64,000 nucleotides of DNA from Candidatus Venteria ishoeyi (GTDB taxonomy: Bacteria; Pseudomonadota; Gammaproteobacteria; Beggiatoales; Beggiatoaceae), in NCBI RefSeq assembly GCF_030378065.1, contig NZ_JAUCGJ010000008.1:1-64000 (forward strand). The letters run 5' to 3'. A model generated the notes under the pieces. It searched no databases and had not been told where the DNA came from. It worked only from the letters and a program-made list of their open reading frames with translations. Numbering within the stretch: position 1 is the first letter of the stretch; each line of letters opens with the position of its first letter. Of this stretch, positions 17,922-27,950 are shown piece after piece. The position numbers were made by a program, and so were the translations under genes.

Positions 17922-19946
17922 TTAAGAGGCAGGGGCTGCTGGCGGTGGTAAGACAACAGGTTGCTCATCGCCGGGTAATACCCTTAAAAACTGACTCATG
18001 TCGGGTAAGACCGGAATATCAGGCATCTGGGTAAAGGGTACACCACTGGTCTGTAAATTTTGCTGGGTCTGGCGCATCATCCGGTATTTATCACTGCTGA
18101 TTTGACGCTCTGTTGCGGGGTCACGCACGATACGCGGGTGCAGGAAAACCATCAAATTACGTTTGACCTTAGTCAGCCCCTGCGAGCGAAATAACGCACC
18201 TAATACCGGAATATCCCCCAGACCTGGCACTTTTTGCTCGGTATCGGTCAGGGTTTCATCAATCAAGCCCCCCAGCACCAGAATGCCACCATCTTCTATC
18301 ATCACCGTGGTTTTTAAGGTGCGGATATTGGTGACAAGATCAGAAGCACTGATACCTGCCTGATTGGGTACAATGGTGGAAACCTCCTGTTCAATTTCCA
18401 GCTTAATCGCATTGCCTTCATTAATCTGTGGTTTGACTTTAAGTTTTACGCCCACATCTTCGCGCTGTATGGTCTGAAACGGATTGGCTGAACCATTAGC
18501 CGCGCCGGTATTGGTGTATTGCCCGGTAATAAACGGTACATTCTGCCCAACATGAATCAAGGCTTCCTGGTTATCCAGTGTCATCAGAGACGGCGTGGAT
18601 AAAATATTAGTGCTGCGATCAGAAGCCAGGGCGCTTAGTAACACGCCAAAATCCAATACCCCATTCTTATAACGCCCAGCGCCAAAATTTGCACCATTAA
18701 TCGCACTGTTACCCGCCAGGGTATTGTTTTCAATACCGGCAATTAAATCCACAATACCTGCGCCGGGACTGCCAAAATTAATAATACCTACCGGGCCGCT
18801 GGAGCCGTTTAAGCCTGGCATGATCCACTGTACGCCCAATTCCTGAGTTTTGGAGGACTCCACTTCAGCAATCACCGCTTCCACCAGCACCTGAGCACGG
18901 CGTATATCCAGTTGCCGAATCACTGATTTTAAAGCAAGCAGCACATCAGGAGCAGCGGTAATAATGAGGCTGTTGGTGGATTCATCCGCTTGAATGCTGG
19001 TGTTCATTTTTTTAGCATGAGCAATCCCGGCTTTTGCAGGTGCGCCGGATACTTTTACCATGCTGCTGGCAACACCGGCTTGTTTTACCCCGGTAATATT
19101 ATCACTGACGCTTTGCAGGACGCTAACCAGGTCTTTGGCCTCAGCATAATGCAGATAAATGACCTGGGTATTTCCCACCGCTTCCAAAGGTGTATCCAGA
19201 TGGGTAATCAGCGCATTTAAACGCAGACGGTCGGGTTTTTCACCACTGATTAACACACTGTTGGTACGCTCATCGGCAATCACCCTGGCTTTACGCGCGC
19301 TGTTTTTAGCCGATGCCCGCGTGGATTGTTCCAGATTATCAATCAAACGCACCACTTCTGCGGCGGCGGCATGTTGCAGCATAATCACATCCACTTCATC
19401 GTGATCAGCGCGATCAATGCGACGGATAATCTGCACCATGCGCTTCACATTAGCAGCCCGATCCGACAGGATAATCATATTATTGTCAGGATGTGCTGCA
19501 ATATGCCCCTGCTGTGGCACTAATGGACGCAAAATGGGAATTAACTGCGCCGCGCTGATGTGATTGATTTTAATAATCTGGGTAATGATTTCATCGCCCG
19601 CTTGGTCTGAGGGCTGGGTCAATGGCGTATTACTGGATTTTGCCAGTGCTTCCGGCACGATTTTAATAATATGCCCACTGGGAATTGCGGCATATTGATG
19701 TACGCTGAGGATGGATAAAAAAGTCTGATAGAGTTCTTTTTCATCCATGGGTTTGGCGGAAATCACCGTCACCTTGCCCTTAACCCGCTCGTCCACCACA
19801 AAATTCTTTTTGGTAACTTCCGAGACCATCTGAATCAGGGTTTCGATTTCAACCTGCTTGAGATTTAAGGTGACTTGCTGGGCAAACGTCAGTGGCGTAT
19901 TCAATAACAGCAGCAGCCAGAAGGTATGAGAGATTATTTTTTTCAT
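17922..19946 (-). CDS. gspD: Type II secretion system secretin
   Basis: A 674-aa outer-membrane channel subunit. A signal peptide ends near FAQQ (23). Then come the N0 domain (VTLNLKQVEIETLIQMVSEV), three N1-N3 repeats (to about 400), and the secretin core with VPFITGQYTN, GVKLKVKPQINEGN, LVLGGLIDE and the signature VPGLGDIPVLGALFRS. The C-terminus is Pro-rich with a short S-domain-like tail. No other gsp gene is in the window, so the remaining apparatus must lie elsewhere, as is common where gspD and gspC are separate from the main cluster. Confidence 0.93.
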   Translation of the reverse strand: MKKIISHTFWLLLLLNTPLTFAQQVTLNLKQVEIETLIQMVSEVTKKNFVVDERVKGKVTVISAKPMDEKELYQTFLSILSVHQYAAIPSGHIIKIVPEALAKSSNTPLTQPSDQAGDEIITQIIKINHISAAQLIPILRPLVPQQGHIAAHPDNNMIILSDRAANVKRMVQIIRRIDRADHDEVDVIMLQHAAAAEVVRLIDNLEQSTRASAKNSARKARVIADERTNSVLISGEKPDRLRLNALITHLDTPLEAVGNTQVIYLHYAEAKDLVSVLQSVSDNITGVKQAGVASSMVKVSGAPAKAGIAHAKKMNTSIQADESTNSLIITAAPDVLLALKSVIRQLDIRRAQVLVEAVIAEVESSKTQELGVQWIMPGLNGSSGPVGIINFGSPGAGIVDLIAGIENNTLAGNSAINGANFGAGRYKNGVLDFGVLLSALASDRSTNILSTPSLMTLDNQEALIHVGQNVPFITGQYTNTGAANGSANPFQTIQREDVGVKLKVKPQINEGNAIKLEIEQEVSTIVPNQAGISASDLVTNIRTLKTTVMIEDGGILVLGGLIDETLTDTEQKVPGLGDIPVLGALFRSQGLTKVKRNLMVFLHPRIVRDPATERQISSDKYRMMRQTQQNLQTSGVPFTQMPDIPVLPDMSQFLRVLPGDEQPVVLPPPAAPAS

Positions 19947-20132
19947 ATTTGTTTTTGATAAAATTTTGTAAAATTATTACTTGCTTCTAAGAAGTAATGT
20001 TAAATAATCCGGTTGTTTCAGGTTTACGTCTTCTCAGACTAAGCAAAAATCAGTGTGGCGCAAAAAGTAATTTTTTTGTACCTTTAAGGTGCAAAAAAGA
20101 AGCTTTGCATAACTCATGTGAGGCAATCTGAC

Positions 20133-20711
20133 TCATTTCAATGCCACCTTGGCATAAATATCCACCATTTCCAACGTACAATCCAAACTTTCCAGGTTTA
20201 TTTTTCCATCTGCTTCATCAAGCACGCGCAACAGCCATTGCCCATCCGCCTGACGACGGTAATGTTCAATATGTTGCTTATCCTGCGCAACCAATAAATA
20301 TTCCCGGACACTGCCCAATTCCCGATACAAAGAAAATTTACGTCCCCGGTCATAAGTTTCAGTCGATTCTGAAAGTACTTCAAAAATCACTGCGGGATTG
20401 AGCAAGGTGTCGCCATGCGCATCTTCCAGTTTGGCCTTGTCACATAAAGCAATTACATCCGGGTAAACATAATGACCGGCAGTATCAATTTTGACGCGCA
20501 TGTCACTGGAATAAGTCTTACAAGGACGGCATTTCATCTGGAAATGTAATTCTGACGTAATATTAGCCGTAATTAAATTATGTGCTTCACTGGCCCCTGA
20601 CATCGCATAAATAATACCATCCACAAATTCATGACGTTCTTTGGCCTTGCGCTCGCTTGCCAGATATGCTTTTGCATCAGGTGGTGATTGTAAGTTGTTT
20701 GCAGCAGACAT
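20133..20711 (-). CDS. Uma2-family PD-(D/E)XK protein
   Basis: A 192-aa DUF820/Uma2 protein, a family of predicted restriction-endonuclease-fold proteins abundant in cyanobacteria and large sulfur bacteria. Visible family features are the N-terminal KERHEFVDGIIYAMSGAS, the HNLITANITSELH segment, the YPDVIALCD acidic site and VIFEVLSEST, then REYLLVAQDKQHIEHYRR. The ATG directly follows the pepP stop (TAA-ATG), so it is the last gene of a phosphatase-pepP-Uma2 operon. Substrate and role are unknown for the family. Confidence 0.87.
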   Translation of the reverse strand: MSAANNLQSPPDAKAYLASERKAKERHEFVDGIIYAMSGASEAHNLITANITSELHFQMKCRPCKTYSSDMRVKIDTAGHYVYPDVIALCDKAKLEDAHGDTLLNPAVIFEVLSESTETYDRGRKFSLYRELGSVREYLLVAQDKQHIEHYRRQADGQWLLRVLDEADGKINLESLDCTLEMVDIYAKVALK

Positions 20712-22061
20712 TTACGCTCGCTCCATCGCGCCTATGGATTTAGGCAACAAAGCGGTCAATACCTCATGCCCCTTATTGGTAACCAGCACATTGTCTTCAA
20801 TCCGAATGCCGATGCCGCGCCAGCAATCGGCAACTTCTGGCTGGCCTTTTGCCGGGATAAAATCCGGCGCGATATAAATGCCGGGTTCTATGGTCAGCAC
20901 GTTGCCGCTGCATAGTTTACGGGATTTTTTATCTGGATTTTTGGCATCACGATAACAACCCACGTCATGCACGTCCAGACCCAGCCAGTGACTGGTGCCA
21001 TGCGGAAAAAAACTTTTCCAGGCTTGTTTTTTAATTAATTTCTTAAGTTTTCCCCGTAGCAAACCCAGTTCCAACAAACCTTCGGTAATCACTTTTGCCG
21101 CTGCACTATGTACCTTATGGAAACGCTGACCGGGTTTTACCGCATCAATTGCGGCAAGCTGGGCAGCCAGCACAATTTCATATAAAGCTTTTTGCTCCGG
21201 GGTAAAGCGTTGACCTACCGGGAAGGTGCGGGTAATGTCAGCATTATAATAACCCACGCTGCAACCAGCATCGATTAATAATAAATCGCCTTGTGCCATT
21301 TTGTGGTTATTGTTGATGTAATGCAAAATACAAGCATTGTCACCGGAAGCCACAATTGAAGGATAGGCAAAACTTTCCGCGCCAGCGCTCAGAAATAGCT
21401 GCTCCATCAGCGCCTGGATTTCATATTCGTGCTTACCGGGTACGCAGTGGTGATGCGCCTGCTGATGTGCCGCGATGGAAATCGCCATGGCCTTGCGTAG
21501 TTGCGCAATTTCCAGCGGACTTTTGTGCATGCGCATCTCATGCAACACTCTGCCGGCATCTGTCAGGCCCAATATACCTTGCCCGGTTTTCGGGTAGGCA
21601 TGAATCTGTTGTTTCCAGTGTGAAAATATCCGTTGATCCTGTTTTTCATCAATATCTGCGATGTAATAAAGCTGGTTTGCCCGTTGCAAATAACGTGGTA
21701 ATACTTTATCTAGTTTATTAATGCTAAAGGCCCGATCCGCGCCATATAGCACTTGCGCTTGCTCCACCCCAATGCGCCGACCGGACCAGGTTTCTATTAA
21801 AGGATCTTTGGCTTGCACGAATAATACAAATTCATGCTTTTGTCCTGGCGCTAATACCGCTACTGCATTGGGTTCATCAAAACCAGTTAAATAAAAAAAA
21901 TCACTATTCTGACGATAACGGTATTCCACATCGCGGTGCATGATCGCCATCGGTGCGCTGGGAATAACCGCGACAACATCCGCGCCCTGCGCCTGTTTTG
22001 ATAATTTGCGCATGAATTGTTGTCTGCGCTGTTGATATTCCTGTTGTAATGGTGATTTCAT
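20712..22061 (-). CDS. pepP: Xaa-Pro aminopeptidase (aminopeptidase P II)
   Basis: A 449-aa cytosolic metallopeptidase that removes N-terminal residues before proline. The N-terminal creatinase-like domain is followed by the pita-bread catalytic domain. Dinuclear metal ligands are visible: D in LLIDAGCSVGYY, D in NADITRTFPVG, H in HGTSHWLGLDVHD, E in LTIEPGIYI and E in GIRIEDNVLV. The start overlaps the upstream phosphatase stop by four bases (ATGA). The usual gammaproteobacterial ubiH/visC partners are absent here. Confidence 0.95.
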   Translation of the reverse strand: MKSPLQQEYQQRRQQFMRKLSKQAQGADVVAVIPSAPMAIMHRDVEYRYRQNSDFFYLTGFDEPNAVAVLAPGQKHEFVLFVQAKDPLIETWSGRRIGVEQAQVLYGADRAFSINKLDKVLPRYLQRANQLYYIADIDEKQDQRIFSHWKQQIHAYPKTGQGILGLTDAGRVLHEMRMHKSPLEIAQLRKAMAISIAAHQQAHHHCVPGKHEYEIQALMEQLFLSAGAESFAYPSIVASGDNACILHYINNNHKMAQGDLLLIDAGCSVGYYNADITRTFPVGQRFTPEQKALYEIVLAAQLAAIDAVKPGQRFHKVHSAAAKVITEGLLELGLLRGKLKKLIKKQAWKSFFPHGTSHWLGLDVHDVGCYRDAKNPDKKSRKLCSGNVLTIEPGIYIAPDFIPAKGQPEVADCWRGIGIRIEDNVLVTNKGHEVLTALLPKSIGAMERA

Positions 22062-22648
22062 TTTTTATCAGCAAATTGTTGTACGATGTCTTGTGCCTGT
22101 TGCAAGCGGGTTAGACTGACCTTCTCAACCACCAGGGTATTATTGGCAATTTGAAAATGATTCATATTTTGAATACTGCCAATTTCAATCACTGATAATA
22201 AGGCGCGCAGCCAAGCGGCATGAGCAAAACCTAAAACCCGTGGATACTGCTGATATTTTGCCAAAAAAGACCAAACCCGTTGCTCAAGCTGAATAAAAGG
22301 CTCACCAAACACCAAATCCCGAGGCTTATCAATCCAGTCTTCACCAACTTCAGCTAACATTTCAACCCGTGCTTTACCTTCAAACTGTCCAAAATCCAGT
22401 TCATTGAGCAATGGTTCTTGTTGCAACTCACCTTTAAATTGATAGTGTTGCGCTGTTTCTATCGTACGTTTTAAGGTGCTGGCCAATACCTTGTCAAAAG
22501 GCGCTAAATCCATTAAACGCTGTTGATTTCCTGCCACTTGCCGTTGTGCTTCCTTGGCTAAAGGTAAAATAGACTCATCCTTAAGACCTTGCAGCAAACC
22601 TTGCTGGTTATAAACGGTGGGTAAATGTCGAATCATAACTAGTAACAT
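22058..22648 (-). CDS. Histidine phosphatase superfamily protein
   Basis: A 196-aa phosphoglycerate-mutase-like protein. The catalytic phosphohistidine motif appears as MIRHLPT (residues 5-11), with RHL in place of the usual RHG. The second arginine lies in STLKRTIETAQ, and ELDFGQFEGK and the second histidine GFAHAAWLRALL follow. It is the first gene of the operon with pepP and Uma2. Related proteins act as CobC-like or sugar-phosphate phosphatases; the substrate cannot be read from sequence. It sits 9 bases after the upstream binding-protein gene, so all four genes may be one transcript. Confidence 0.83.
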   Translation of the reverse strand: MLLVMIRHLPTVYNQQGLLQGLKDESILPLAKEAQRQVAGNQQRLMDLAPFDKVLASTLKRTIETAQHYQFKGELQQEPLLNELDFGQFEGKARVEMLAEVGEDWIDKPRDLVFGEPFIQLEQRVWSFLAKYQQYPRVLGFAHAAWLRALLSVIEIGSIQNMNHFQIANNTLVVEKVSLTRLQQAQDIVQQFADKK

Positions 22649-22657
22649 GGCATATAC

Positions 22658-23719
22658 TCAATCATAATAAGTTGCAGTAGCACGGCTGAAGGCTTCGTAA
22701 ATCGAGGGTACGATTAACTGCCTTTTATTAACATCCGATTCCCGCATGGCAATAATAAATTGCTGGCTGCTCTCCACAGGAATCTGATTGGCCTGAATCT
22801 TTTTATTAATAATTTTTTCTGCCATTTTCGCAGCCACTTCGCCTTGCTCATAAGGCGATACACCAACAGACAGCATAGCACCATCTTCCACATTAAATAC
22901 GTTTAAGCCAATGACGGGCATTATTGCATTTTGTTCAGTCCAAGACATGACTTCCTTAGGTGGCACAAAAGTTTTATCCGTACTGGAACGCGGCAGTTTT
23001 CGATAATTGGCTAACACCACATAATCGACTTGCCCCTCAAGTTCTTGGATAATTTGCTGCCATTGTTCATAATTTTTTGCAACTTTGGAACCGGCATATT
23101 GCAAAGGCTTCCAGGCATATTCTTCAATCGCTTTCTGATTGCGTTTAACCGATACTGAGGGATCCATCAAATAAAACAAGCGTAAATTTTTTTTGCTTTC
23201 CAGTGTATCAACTTTGCCTACCTGTTTAAGCGATAACAGGGTTTCTTTTAATGCCCCTAACTGACGGCGTTCTAAAATACCTGTGACATTTTTTGCACCC
23301 ACATAACCATAAGGCTCAATCGAGCCATTCACCCCGGCAAATACAATGCTAATGGAAGGGTCATCCACATAAAATTTTGCCGCCAGTTTCTGCGCATAAT
23401 CATCAACGGCAATCAAAACATGTGGCTCCCATTTATCAATAGCTCGCCGCGCAACCAGTCCGGCTTTGGTCAACCATTCTGGATCATTATGCTTTTTGGT
23501 ATCCATGTGGTGCCAGATAAGCGAATAATTATTCCAGGTTTTAGCAATACGATTCAAGCCCACATTAACATCACGGGTCCAGGCATAATCAGGATGATAG
23601 CTGTGCAAAATCATAATTCTGGGTTTATTGATATTAAAGGTGATCGCCGTCACTATTAATAAAGCCAGTAAAATTAAGCTCAGTATGCGGCTTAATGTGA
23701 ATATTTTTTGATGTTCCAT
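22658..23719 (-). CDS. ABC-type substrate-binding protein (COG2984-like), membrane anchored
   Basis: A 353-aa protein with one N-terminal hydrophobic helix (residues 11-28) and no clear cleavage site, so probably periplasmic and tethered. The sequence fits the ABC_sub_bind family: RIMILHSYHPDYAWTRD, HVLIAVDDYAQKLA, SIVFAGVN, NVTGILER and MLSVGVSPYEQGEVAAKMAEKII. No permease or ATPase gene is adjacent. Such orphan binding domains often serve as sensors, but no partner kinase is next to it. Ligand unknown. Confidence 0.72.
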   Translation of the reverse strand: MEHQKIFTLSRILSLILLALLIVTAITFNINKPRIMILHSYHPDYAWTRDVNVGLNRIAKTWNNYSLIWHHMDTKKHNDPEWLTKAGLVARRAIDKWEPHVLIAVDDYAQKLAAKFYVDDPSISIVFAGVNGSIEPYGYVGAKNVTGILERRQLGALKETLLSLKQVGKVDTLESKKNLRLFYLMDPSVSVKRNQKAIEEYAWKPLQYAGSKVAKNYEQWQQIIQELEGQVDYVVLANYRKLPRSSTDKTFVPPKEVMSWTEQNAIMPVIGLNVFNVEDGAMLSVGVSPYEQGEVAAKMAEKIINKKIQANQIPVESSQQFIIAMRESDVNKRQLIVPSIYEAFSRATATYYD

Positions 23720-23831
23720 ACTTAAATTCTGTCAACAAAAATGAAAACCAAGGTTATCATACATTTTTCACGCCTGTTTGACTAAGGTGATTTCTATTGC
23801 GTATAACAATTGCCTGAATGGCTGATATAAA

Positions 23832-24356
23832 ATGAGTACAGATAAGGACAATAACTTATTCCGACAATTAGTTGGTGATGTTAAACCACTCAAACAAAAC
23901 CGGATACATCCCTATCGCAGAGCAATCAAGCCGCTGCCTCGCCAACAAATGCAGGATAATGAGCAGGTACGTCGTGAATTACTCTCGGATCATTATGATC
24001 CTGCCGATCTGGAAACCGGTGAGGAGTTAATCTATTTACGCTCAGGTATGCAACATGGGGTTTTGCGTAAACTGCGGCGAGGACAATACAGTCTGGAAGG
24101 GGAATTGGATTTACATGGCCTGACAGTGCCAGAGGCGCGTGTTGCGATTACCGATTTTTTACATGATTGTGCATTTTATCATATTCGCTGCGCCCGTATT
24201 ATTCATGGCAAAGGTAATGGCTCCTGGCAGAAACAACCAGTACTAAAAAACAAGCTTAACCACTGGCTGCGGCAATATGATCAAGTACTGGCTTTTTGCT
24301 CGGCGCGCGCGGTAGATGGCGGCACCGGGGCAGTTTATGTTTTATTGAAACAATGA
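23832..24356 (+). CDS. Smr-domain protein
   Basis: A 174-aa protein with an about 80-residue charged N-terminal extension and a C-terminal Smr domain: LDLHGLTVPEARVAITDFL (LDLHG motif), RIIHGKGNGS (HGKG motif) and RAVDGGTGAVYVLL. This matches the stand-alone SmrA/SmrB class in Proteobacteria. Smr domains have endonuclease activity; E. coli SmrB cleaves mRNA in collided ribosomes. This N-terminus and domain arrangement fit SmrA or SmrB, but I cannot decide which. It is divergent from the binding-protein gene. Confidence 0.9.
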   Translation: MSTDKDNNLFRQLVGDVKPLKQNRIHPYRRAIKPLPRQQMQDNEQVRRELLSDHYDPADLETGEELIYLRSGMQHGVLRKLRRGQYSLEGELDLHGLTVPEARVAITDFLHDCAFYHIRCARIIHGKGNGSWQKQPVLKNKLNHWLRQYDQVLAFCSARAVDGGTGAVYVLLKQ

Positions 24357-24400
24357 CAAATGTATTATAATAAATAAAAAAATGGAAAGGATGACGGTCA

Positions 24401-24820
24401 TTGAGTAACAATACATTTATACAAAATCCTTATTCCAAAGATAATGACTTTGGATTTATTCCACATATGGAAAAGTATCCTGAATTTCAGGAAGGTTTTA
24501 TCAAGTTAAGAGTGGGGAAGCATAGAGGGCCTAATAGAGGCTTTGGTGTAAACCATATATGGGCGGAGCACAAGCAATATTTAATCAAAAAAGGTTATCA
24601 AGATTGGGGGAGTGTTGCAGATATTCTACAGCCTGGCTCTCCTATTTATTGCGAGTTTAATAACATCAGAGGAAATCATAGGGTTGCGGTTGTCAAATCA
24701 ACACTGGGACAAGCAATCCTTGAAAAAAAGCAGGATGCAAACAACAAGATATTTTACTCTGTTGTAACCGCATTTGAGGGGAAAAATGCACACGGTACCA
24801 GAATTGGTACCGTGCGCTGA
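24401..24820 (+). CDS. Hypothetical protein, possible PBECR-type (barnase/EndoU-like) nuclease
   Basis: A 139-aa protein. The start is TTG: no in-frame ATG precedes it, and AAAGGA lies about 9 bases upstream. The middle has FGVNHIWAEHKQYLIKKGY, with histidines in a pattern seen in phage-associated PBECR nuclease domains, and the end has HRVAVVKSTLGQAILEKKQD, then FYSVVTAFEGKNAHGTRIG, resembling the VVTAY strand of those toxins. No antitoxin or phage gene is next to it. Base composition is more AT-rich than its neighbours by eye, hinting at transfer. Family assignment is weak. Confidence 0.5.
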   Translation: MSNNTFIQNPYSKDNDFGFIPHMEKYPEFQEGFIKLRVGKHRGPNRGFGVNHIWAEHKQYLIKKGYQDWGSVADILQPGSPIYCEFNNIRGNHRVAVVKSTLGQAILEKKQDANNKIFYSVVTAFEGKNAHGTRIGTVR

Positions 24821-25104
24821 ATTATTATGTGTGGTAGTAGCAGCAACTCTTTAGCTTTAAGGGTCAGAGTCCACCATTACGTGTCCTACCTACAAGCCCC
24901 CTGAAGGCTTGCCGTCCACCAAGAGAGGCCAATACCAGGTGAAGCCCCTTCTTAAATGCTCATTACGTCCACATTTATTAGTTTAAGAGTAAACCTTTTT
25001 TCTGTCAAGACGCATTTCCTCTATATTTCATCTCAATTTTGGCAACAAGGCTGAAAAAAGACACCTGTAGAATAAGACACCTGTAGAATTAAGACAAAGC
25101 TTGC
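24821..25104. other. Gene-free spacer with short hairpin and direct repeats
   Basis: No frame with coding character was seen. A stem ACAAGCC/GGCTTG (24890-24915) and a doubled 13-base unit (AGACACCTGTAGA, near 25051-25088) are present. GGGTCAGAGTCCACC near 24861 resembles sequences seen near IS200-type elements, but no transposase fragment could be shown. Confidence 0.4.
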
Positions 25105-25584
25105 TTAATGCCCCTTCATAATCCTTTCTTTTTCACGCTGCCAATCGCGATTTTTTTCGGTATCACGTTTATCATGGGCTTTTTTACCGGAAGCCAGGGC
25201 AATTTCCAGTTTTGCCCGACCTTTTTTCCAATACATGGCAGTTGGAATTAAAGCCTTACCCTTGCGCTCTACTGCGCCAATGAGTTTACTCAGCTCATCA
25301 CGATGCAGTAATAATTTACGGGTGCGCGAAGGATCTGGTTGAATATGCGTGGATGCCGTTGCCAGTGGCGTGATCAATGAACCTAGCAACCAGGCCTCGC
25401 CATGTTTGAGCAGAACATAGGCATCGCTGAGCTGGGCACGACCTGCGCGCAGGCTTTTCACTTCCCAGCCTTCTAATACCAGTCCTGCCTCAAAACGCTC
25501 TTCCAGAAAATATTCAAACTTTGCTTTTTTATTCAAGCAAATGGTCTGACTATTCTGGGCAGTTTTTTTACTTTTTTTACTCAT
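25105..25584 (-). CDS. smpB: SsrA-binding protein
   Basis: Partner of tmRNA in trans-translation rescue of stalled ribosomes. I start at the ATG at 25584 ([11 protein letters not shown], 159 aa), which matches usual SmpB length and has CAGG about 8 bases upstream; the frame is open for 12 more codons upstream but that start is unlikely. Family motifs: [40 protein letters not shown] and the basic C-terminal tail [13 protein letters not shown]-like segment. The tmRNA gene was looked for nearby and not found. The leader is formed by the end of a family B inverted-repeat element. Confidence 0.96.
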   Translation of the reverse strand: MSKKSKKTAQNSQTICLNKKAKFEYFLEERFEAGLVLEGWEVKSLRAGRAQLSDAYVLLKHGEAWLLGSLITPLATASTHIQPDPSRTRKLLLHRDELSKLIGAVERKGKALIPTAMYWKKGRAKLEIALASGKKAHDKRDTEKNRDWQREKERIMKGH

Positions 25585-25587
25585 AGT

Positions 25588-25680
25588 TAACCTGAATTCG
25601 ATATAAGATATTTTATCCAAAAATGTTGAAATCTAGCACATACCATCAATAATCAGCGTGAAACAGAAGCAGTTGGTAAA
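25588..25680 (-). repeat. Partial family B inverted-repeat element upstream of smpB
   Basis: On the minus strand CACGCTGATTATTGATGG and GTGCTAGATTT closely match the element at 53502-53640 (CACGCTATTTATTGATAG, CACGCTAGATTT). The end CGAATTCAGGTTA matches the terminal repeat of the 14.8 kb array. The central hairpin is missing or degraded. The element supplies the leader of smpB. Confidence 0.6.
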
Positions 25681-25689
25681 CAGATAAAC

Positions 25690-26364
25690 CTACAATAAGC
25701 CCTGCTCAGCAAAGGATAAGGCGCGATCACCAATCACAAAATGATCCAGTACCCGAATATCAACCAAATCCAAAGCTGTTTTTAAGCGTTGTGTCAAACT
25801 AATGTCAGCCTGACTGGGTTGCTCATCCCCGGAAGGGTGATTATGCGCAAAAATAACGGCAGCGGCATTATGTGCCAGTGCACGTTTTAAAACTTCTCGG
25901 GGATACACTGCCGCGCTGTCAATAGTGCCATAAAATAACTCATCAAAAGCAATGACCCGATGTTTAGTATCCAGGAACAAACAGGCAAACACCTCATGTG
26001 GACGCGTATGCAGCTTTGCCAATAAAAAGCGCCGGGTGTGATCCGGGCTGCTAAAAGATTCACCGCGCTGCATCTCGGCTATAAAATAACGCCGGGATAG
26101 TTCCAGGGTTGCCTGCAATTGAATATATTTTGCAGGTCCCATACCTTTAATCTGGCAAAACTGTTCTAAATCCGCAGATAATAAGTTACGTAAACTCGAA
26201 AAAGACTCCAGTAACTCTTCTGCCAGATCAATAGCTGTTTTACCACGCACCCCCACACGCAAAAAAATAGCCAGCAATTCCGCATCAGAAAGTGCTTTTG
26301 GGCCATGCTTTAGCAGTTTTTCCCGGGGGCGTTCAGCTTCTGGTAAATTGGGAATACTTAACAT
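25690..26364 (-). CDS. radC: RadC/JAB-domain DNA repair-associated protein
   Basis: A 224-aa protein with an N-terminal helix-hairpin-helix region ([16 protein letters not shown]) and a C-terminal JAMM metalloprotease-like domain with ligands in [15 protein letters not shown] (HxH and D) and the upstream glutamate in DELFYG. Its cellular role is uncertain despite the name. The start codon overlaps the rnfC stop by one base (TAATG), which is an unusual operon partner. Full length, motifs intact. Confidence 0.95.
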   Translation of the reverse strand: MLSIPNLPEAERPREKLLKHGPKALSDAELLAIFLRVGVRGKTAIDLAEELLESFSSLRNLLSADLEQFCQIKGMGPAKYIQLQATLELSRRYFIAEMQRGESFSSPDHTRRFLLAKLHTRPHEVFACLFLDTKHRVIAFDELFYGTIDSAAVYPREVLKRALAHNAAAVIFAHNHPSGDEQPSQADISLTQRLKTALDLVDIRVLDHFVIGDRALSFAEQGLL

Positions 26365-27950
26365 TAATCGTCCGTTTTATCCGGTTTAGCTGCTTTTTTC
26401 GCCTTAACCCGCGCTTGCGCGGCAGCAATTGCCGCTTGTTTATCCGTTACCACATTTTTTGCACCCGCTACCGGTTTTTTCAAGGCATTACGTTTTTGCT
26501 GATGGCGCGCTTTGCGTTCTGCTTTTTCTCGCTCCAGACGGAAACTACGGAATTCAAAACGCTCACGCGCACGCTCCGCCTGTAATTTTTCAGCATCACG
26601 GGTACGCACAGCGGCTTTGGCATAACGATAATATTGTACCAGCGGAATCTGACTGGGGCAGACATAAGCGCAACAGCCACATTCAATACATTCAAACAAA
26701 TTATAACGCTGCACCTTGTCAAAATCATTGGCCTTGGCATACCAATACAGTTGTTGCGGCAATAACTCAGCAGGACAGACCTGTTCACAAGCACCACACC
26801 GGATACAAGGCATCGCAGGCGTTACAGTATCAATTGCAGTTTGTGCAGATGCTATCAAGCAATTGGTCGTTTTAATAATGGGTAAACTGGCACTGGGCAA
26901 AGCCAAACCCATCATCGGCCCCCCCATGATTAAACCACTGACATCCGTTTTAACGTCACATTGTGCCAATAAATCTGACATCGGCGTACCCAGCAACACT
27001 TCCATATTCTGCCGCGTATTCACGCCATCGCCAGTAATCGTCACCACCCGGGAAATCAGTGGCTTGCCAATTTTAACCGCCTGATAAATGGCAGCCGCCG
27101 TGCCCACATTATGCACTACGATGCCAAAATCACGCGGCAGGTTGCTGCGTGGCAGCGCATGTCCGGTTAACACCCGGATTAACTGGCGCTCCCCACCCAT
27201 AGGATAACGCGCCGGCACGGAAATCACATCCAGTTGCTCAGTGGAAATCTGATACTTGCCATCATCACTGTCTAATACCGCTTTTATCGCTGCGATAGCT
27301 TCTGGTTTATTATCTTCAATAGCAATAATGCAGCGTTTCACCCCACCCAGGGCATGCGCCAGAATACGTGTGCCTATTACCACCTGCTCTGCACGCTCGC
27401 GCATCAGGCAATCATCACAGGTGATATAAGGCTCACATTCAGCGCCATTAAGTATTAAAGTCTGAATATCACCGGGATTAATTTTTAAATGTGAAGGAAA
27501 TCCTGCACCACCCAAACCCACGATACCCGATTGCGCAATGGTGCGACGCAATTCCTCTGATGTCAGATTAACGCAAGTCTTCACCGGATTTAGTGTTATC
27601 CACTGCTCTTTACCATCCGGCTCAATAATAATGCAGGGTGCGGATAAAGCGGAAGGGTGGGGTACCGGCAACGCAGCGATACCGGTGATCACTCCCGAAG
27701 TCGGCGCATGAATCCGCGCCGTCACGGTGTCTTCTGAACACTCCAGACACTGCGCAATGACCTGGCCTTTTAATACCTTATCGCCAACTTGTACAATCGG
27801 TGTTGCAGGTTCGCCTAAATGCTGGCTCAGCGGCACGGTTAGTTTTTCAGGTAAAGCAGCAGGTACAATCTGCGTATGCGTCAGATTGGCACATTTTTCC
27901 AAATGCACGCCACCATGAAATTTCCAAAGTGGGGGTAAATGATGACTCAT
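26364..27950 (-). CDS. rnfC: Rnf electron transport complex subunit C
   Basis: A 528-aa membrane-associated subunit of the ion-translocating Rnf/Rsx complex; binds NADH and FMN and carries two 4Fe-4S clusters. Seen: [16 protein letters not shown]-binding loop near residue 140, [12 protein letters not shown], then the cluster motifs [12 protein letters not shown] and [12 protein letters not shown]. The C-terminal about 90 residues are a Lys/Ala/Arg-rich coil, shorter than in E. coli RsxC. It overlaps rnfB by four bases (ATGA). rnfD, G and E do not follow; radC does. Confidence 0.95.
   Translation of the reverse strand: MSHHLPPLWKFHGGVHLEKCANLTHTQIVPAALPEKLTVPLSQHLGEPATPIVQVGDKVLKGQVIAQCLECSEDTVTARIHAPTSGVITGIAALPVPHPSALSAPCIIIEPDGKEQWITLNPVKTCVNLTSEELRRTIAQSGIVGLGGAGFPSHLKINPGDIQTLILNGAECEPYITCDDCLMRERAEQVVIGTRILAHALGGVKRCIIAIEDNKPEAIAAIKAVLDSDDGKYQISTEQLDVISVPARYPMGGERQLIRVLTGHALPRSNLPRDFGIVVHNVGTAAAIYQAVKIGKPLISRVVTITGDGVNTRQNMEVLLGTPMSDLLAQCDVKTDVSGLIMGGPMMGLALPSASLPIIKTTNCLIASAQTAIDTVTPAMPCIRCGACEQVCPAELLPQQLYWYAKANDFDKVQRYNLFECIECGCCAYVCPSQIPLVQYYRYAKAAVRTRDAEKLQAERARERFEFRSFRLEREKAERKARHQQKRNALKKPVAGAKNVVTDKQAAIAAAQARVKAKKAAKPDKTDD

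Noticed and set aside
24821-25104. Possible tmRNA (ssrA) beside smpB
   Set aside because: ssrA often lies near smpB, but no CCA-ended acceptor stem, tag frame or TTCGA-type T-loop was found on either strand.
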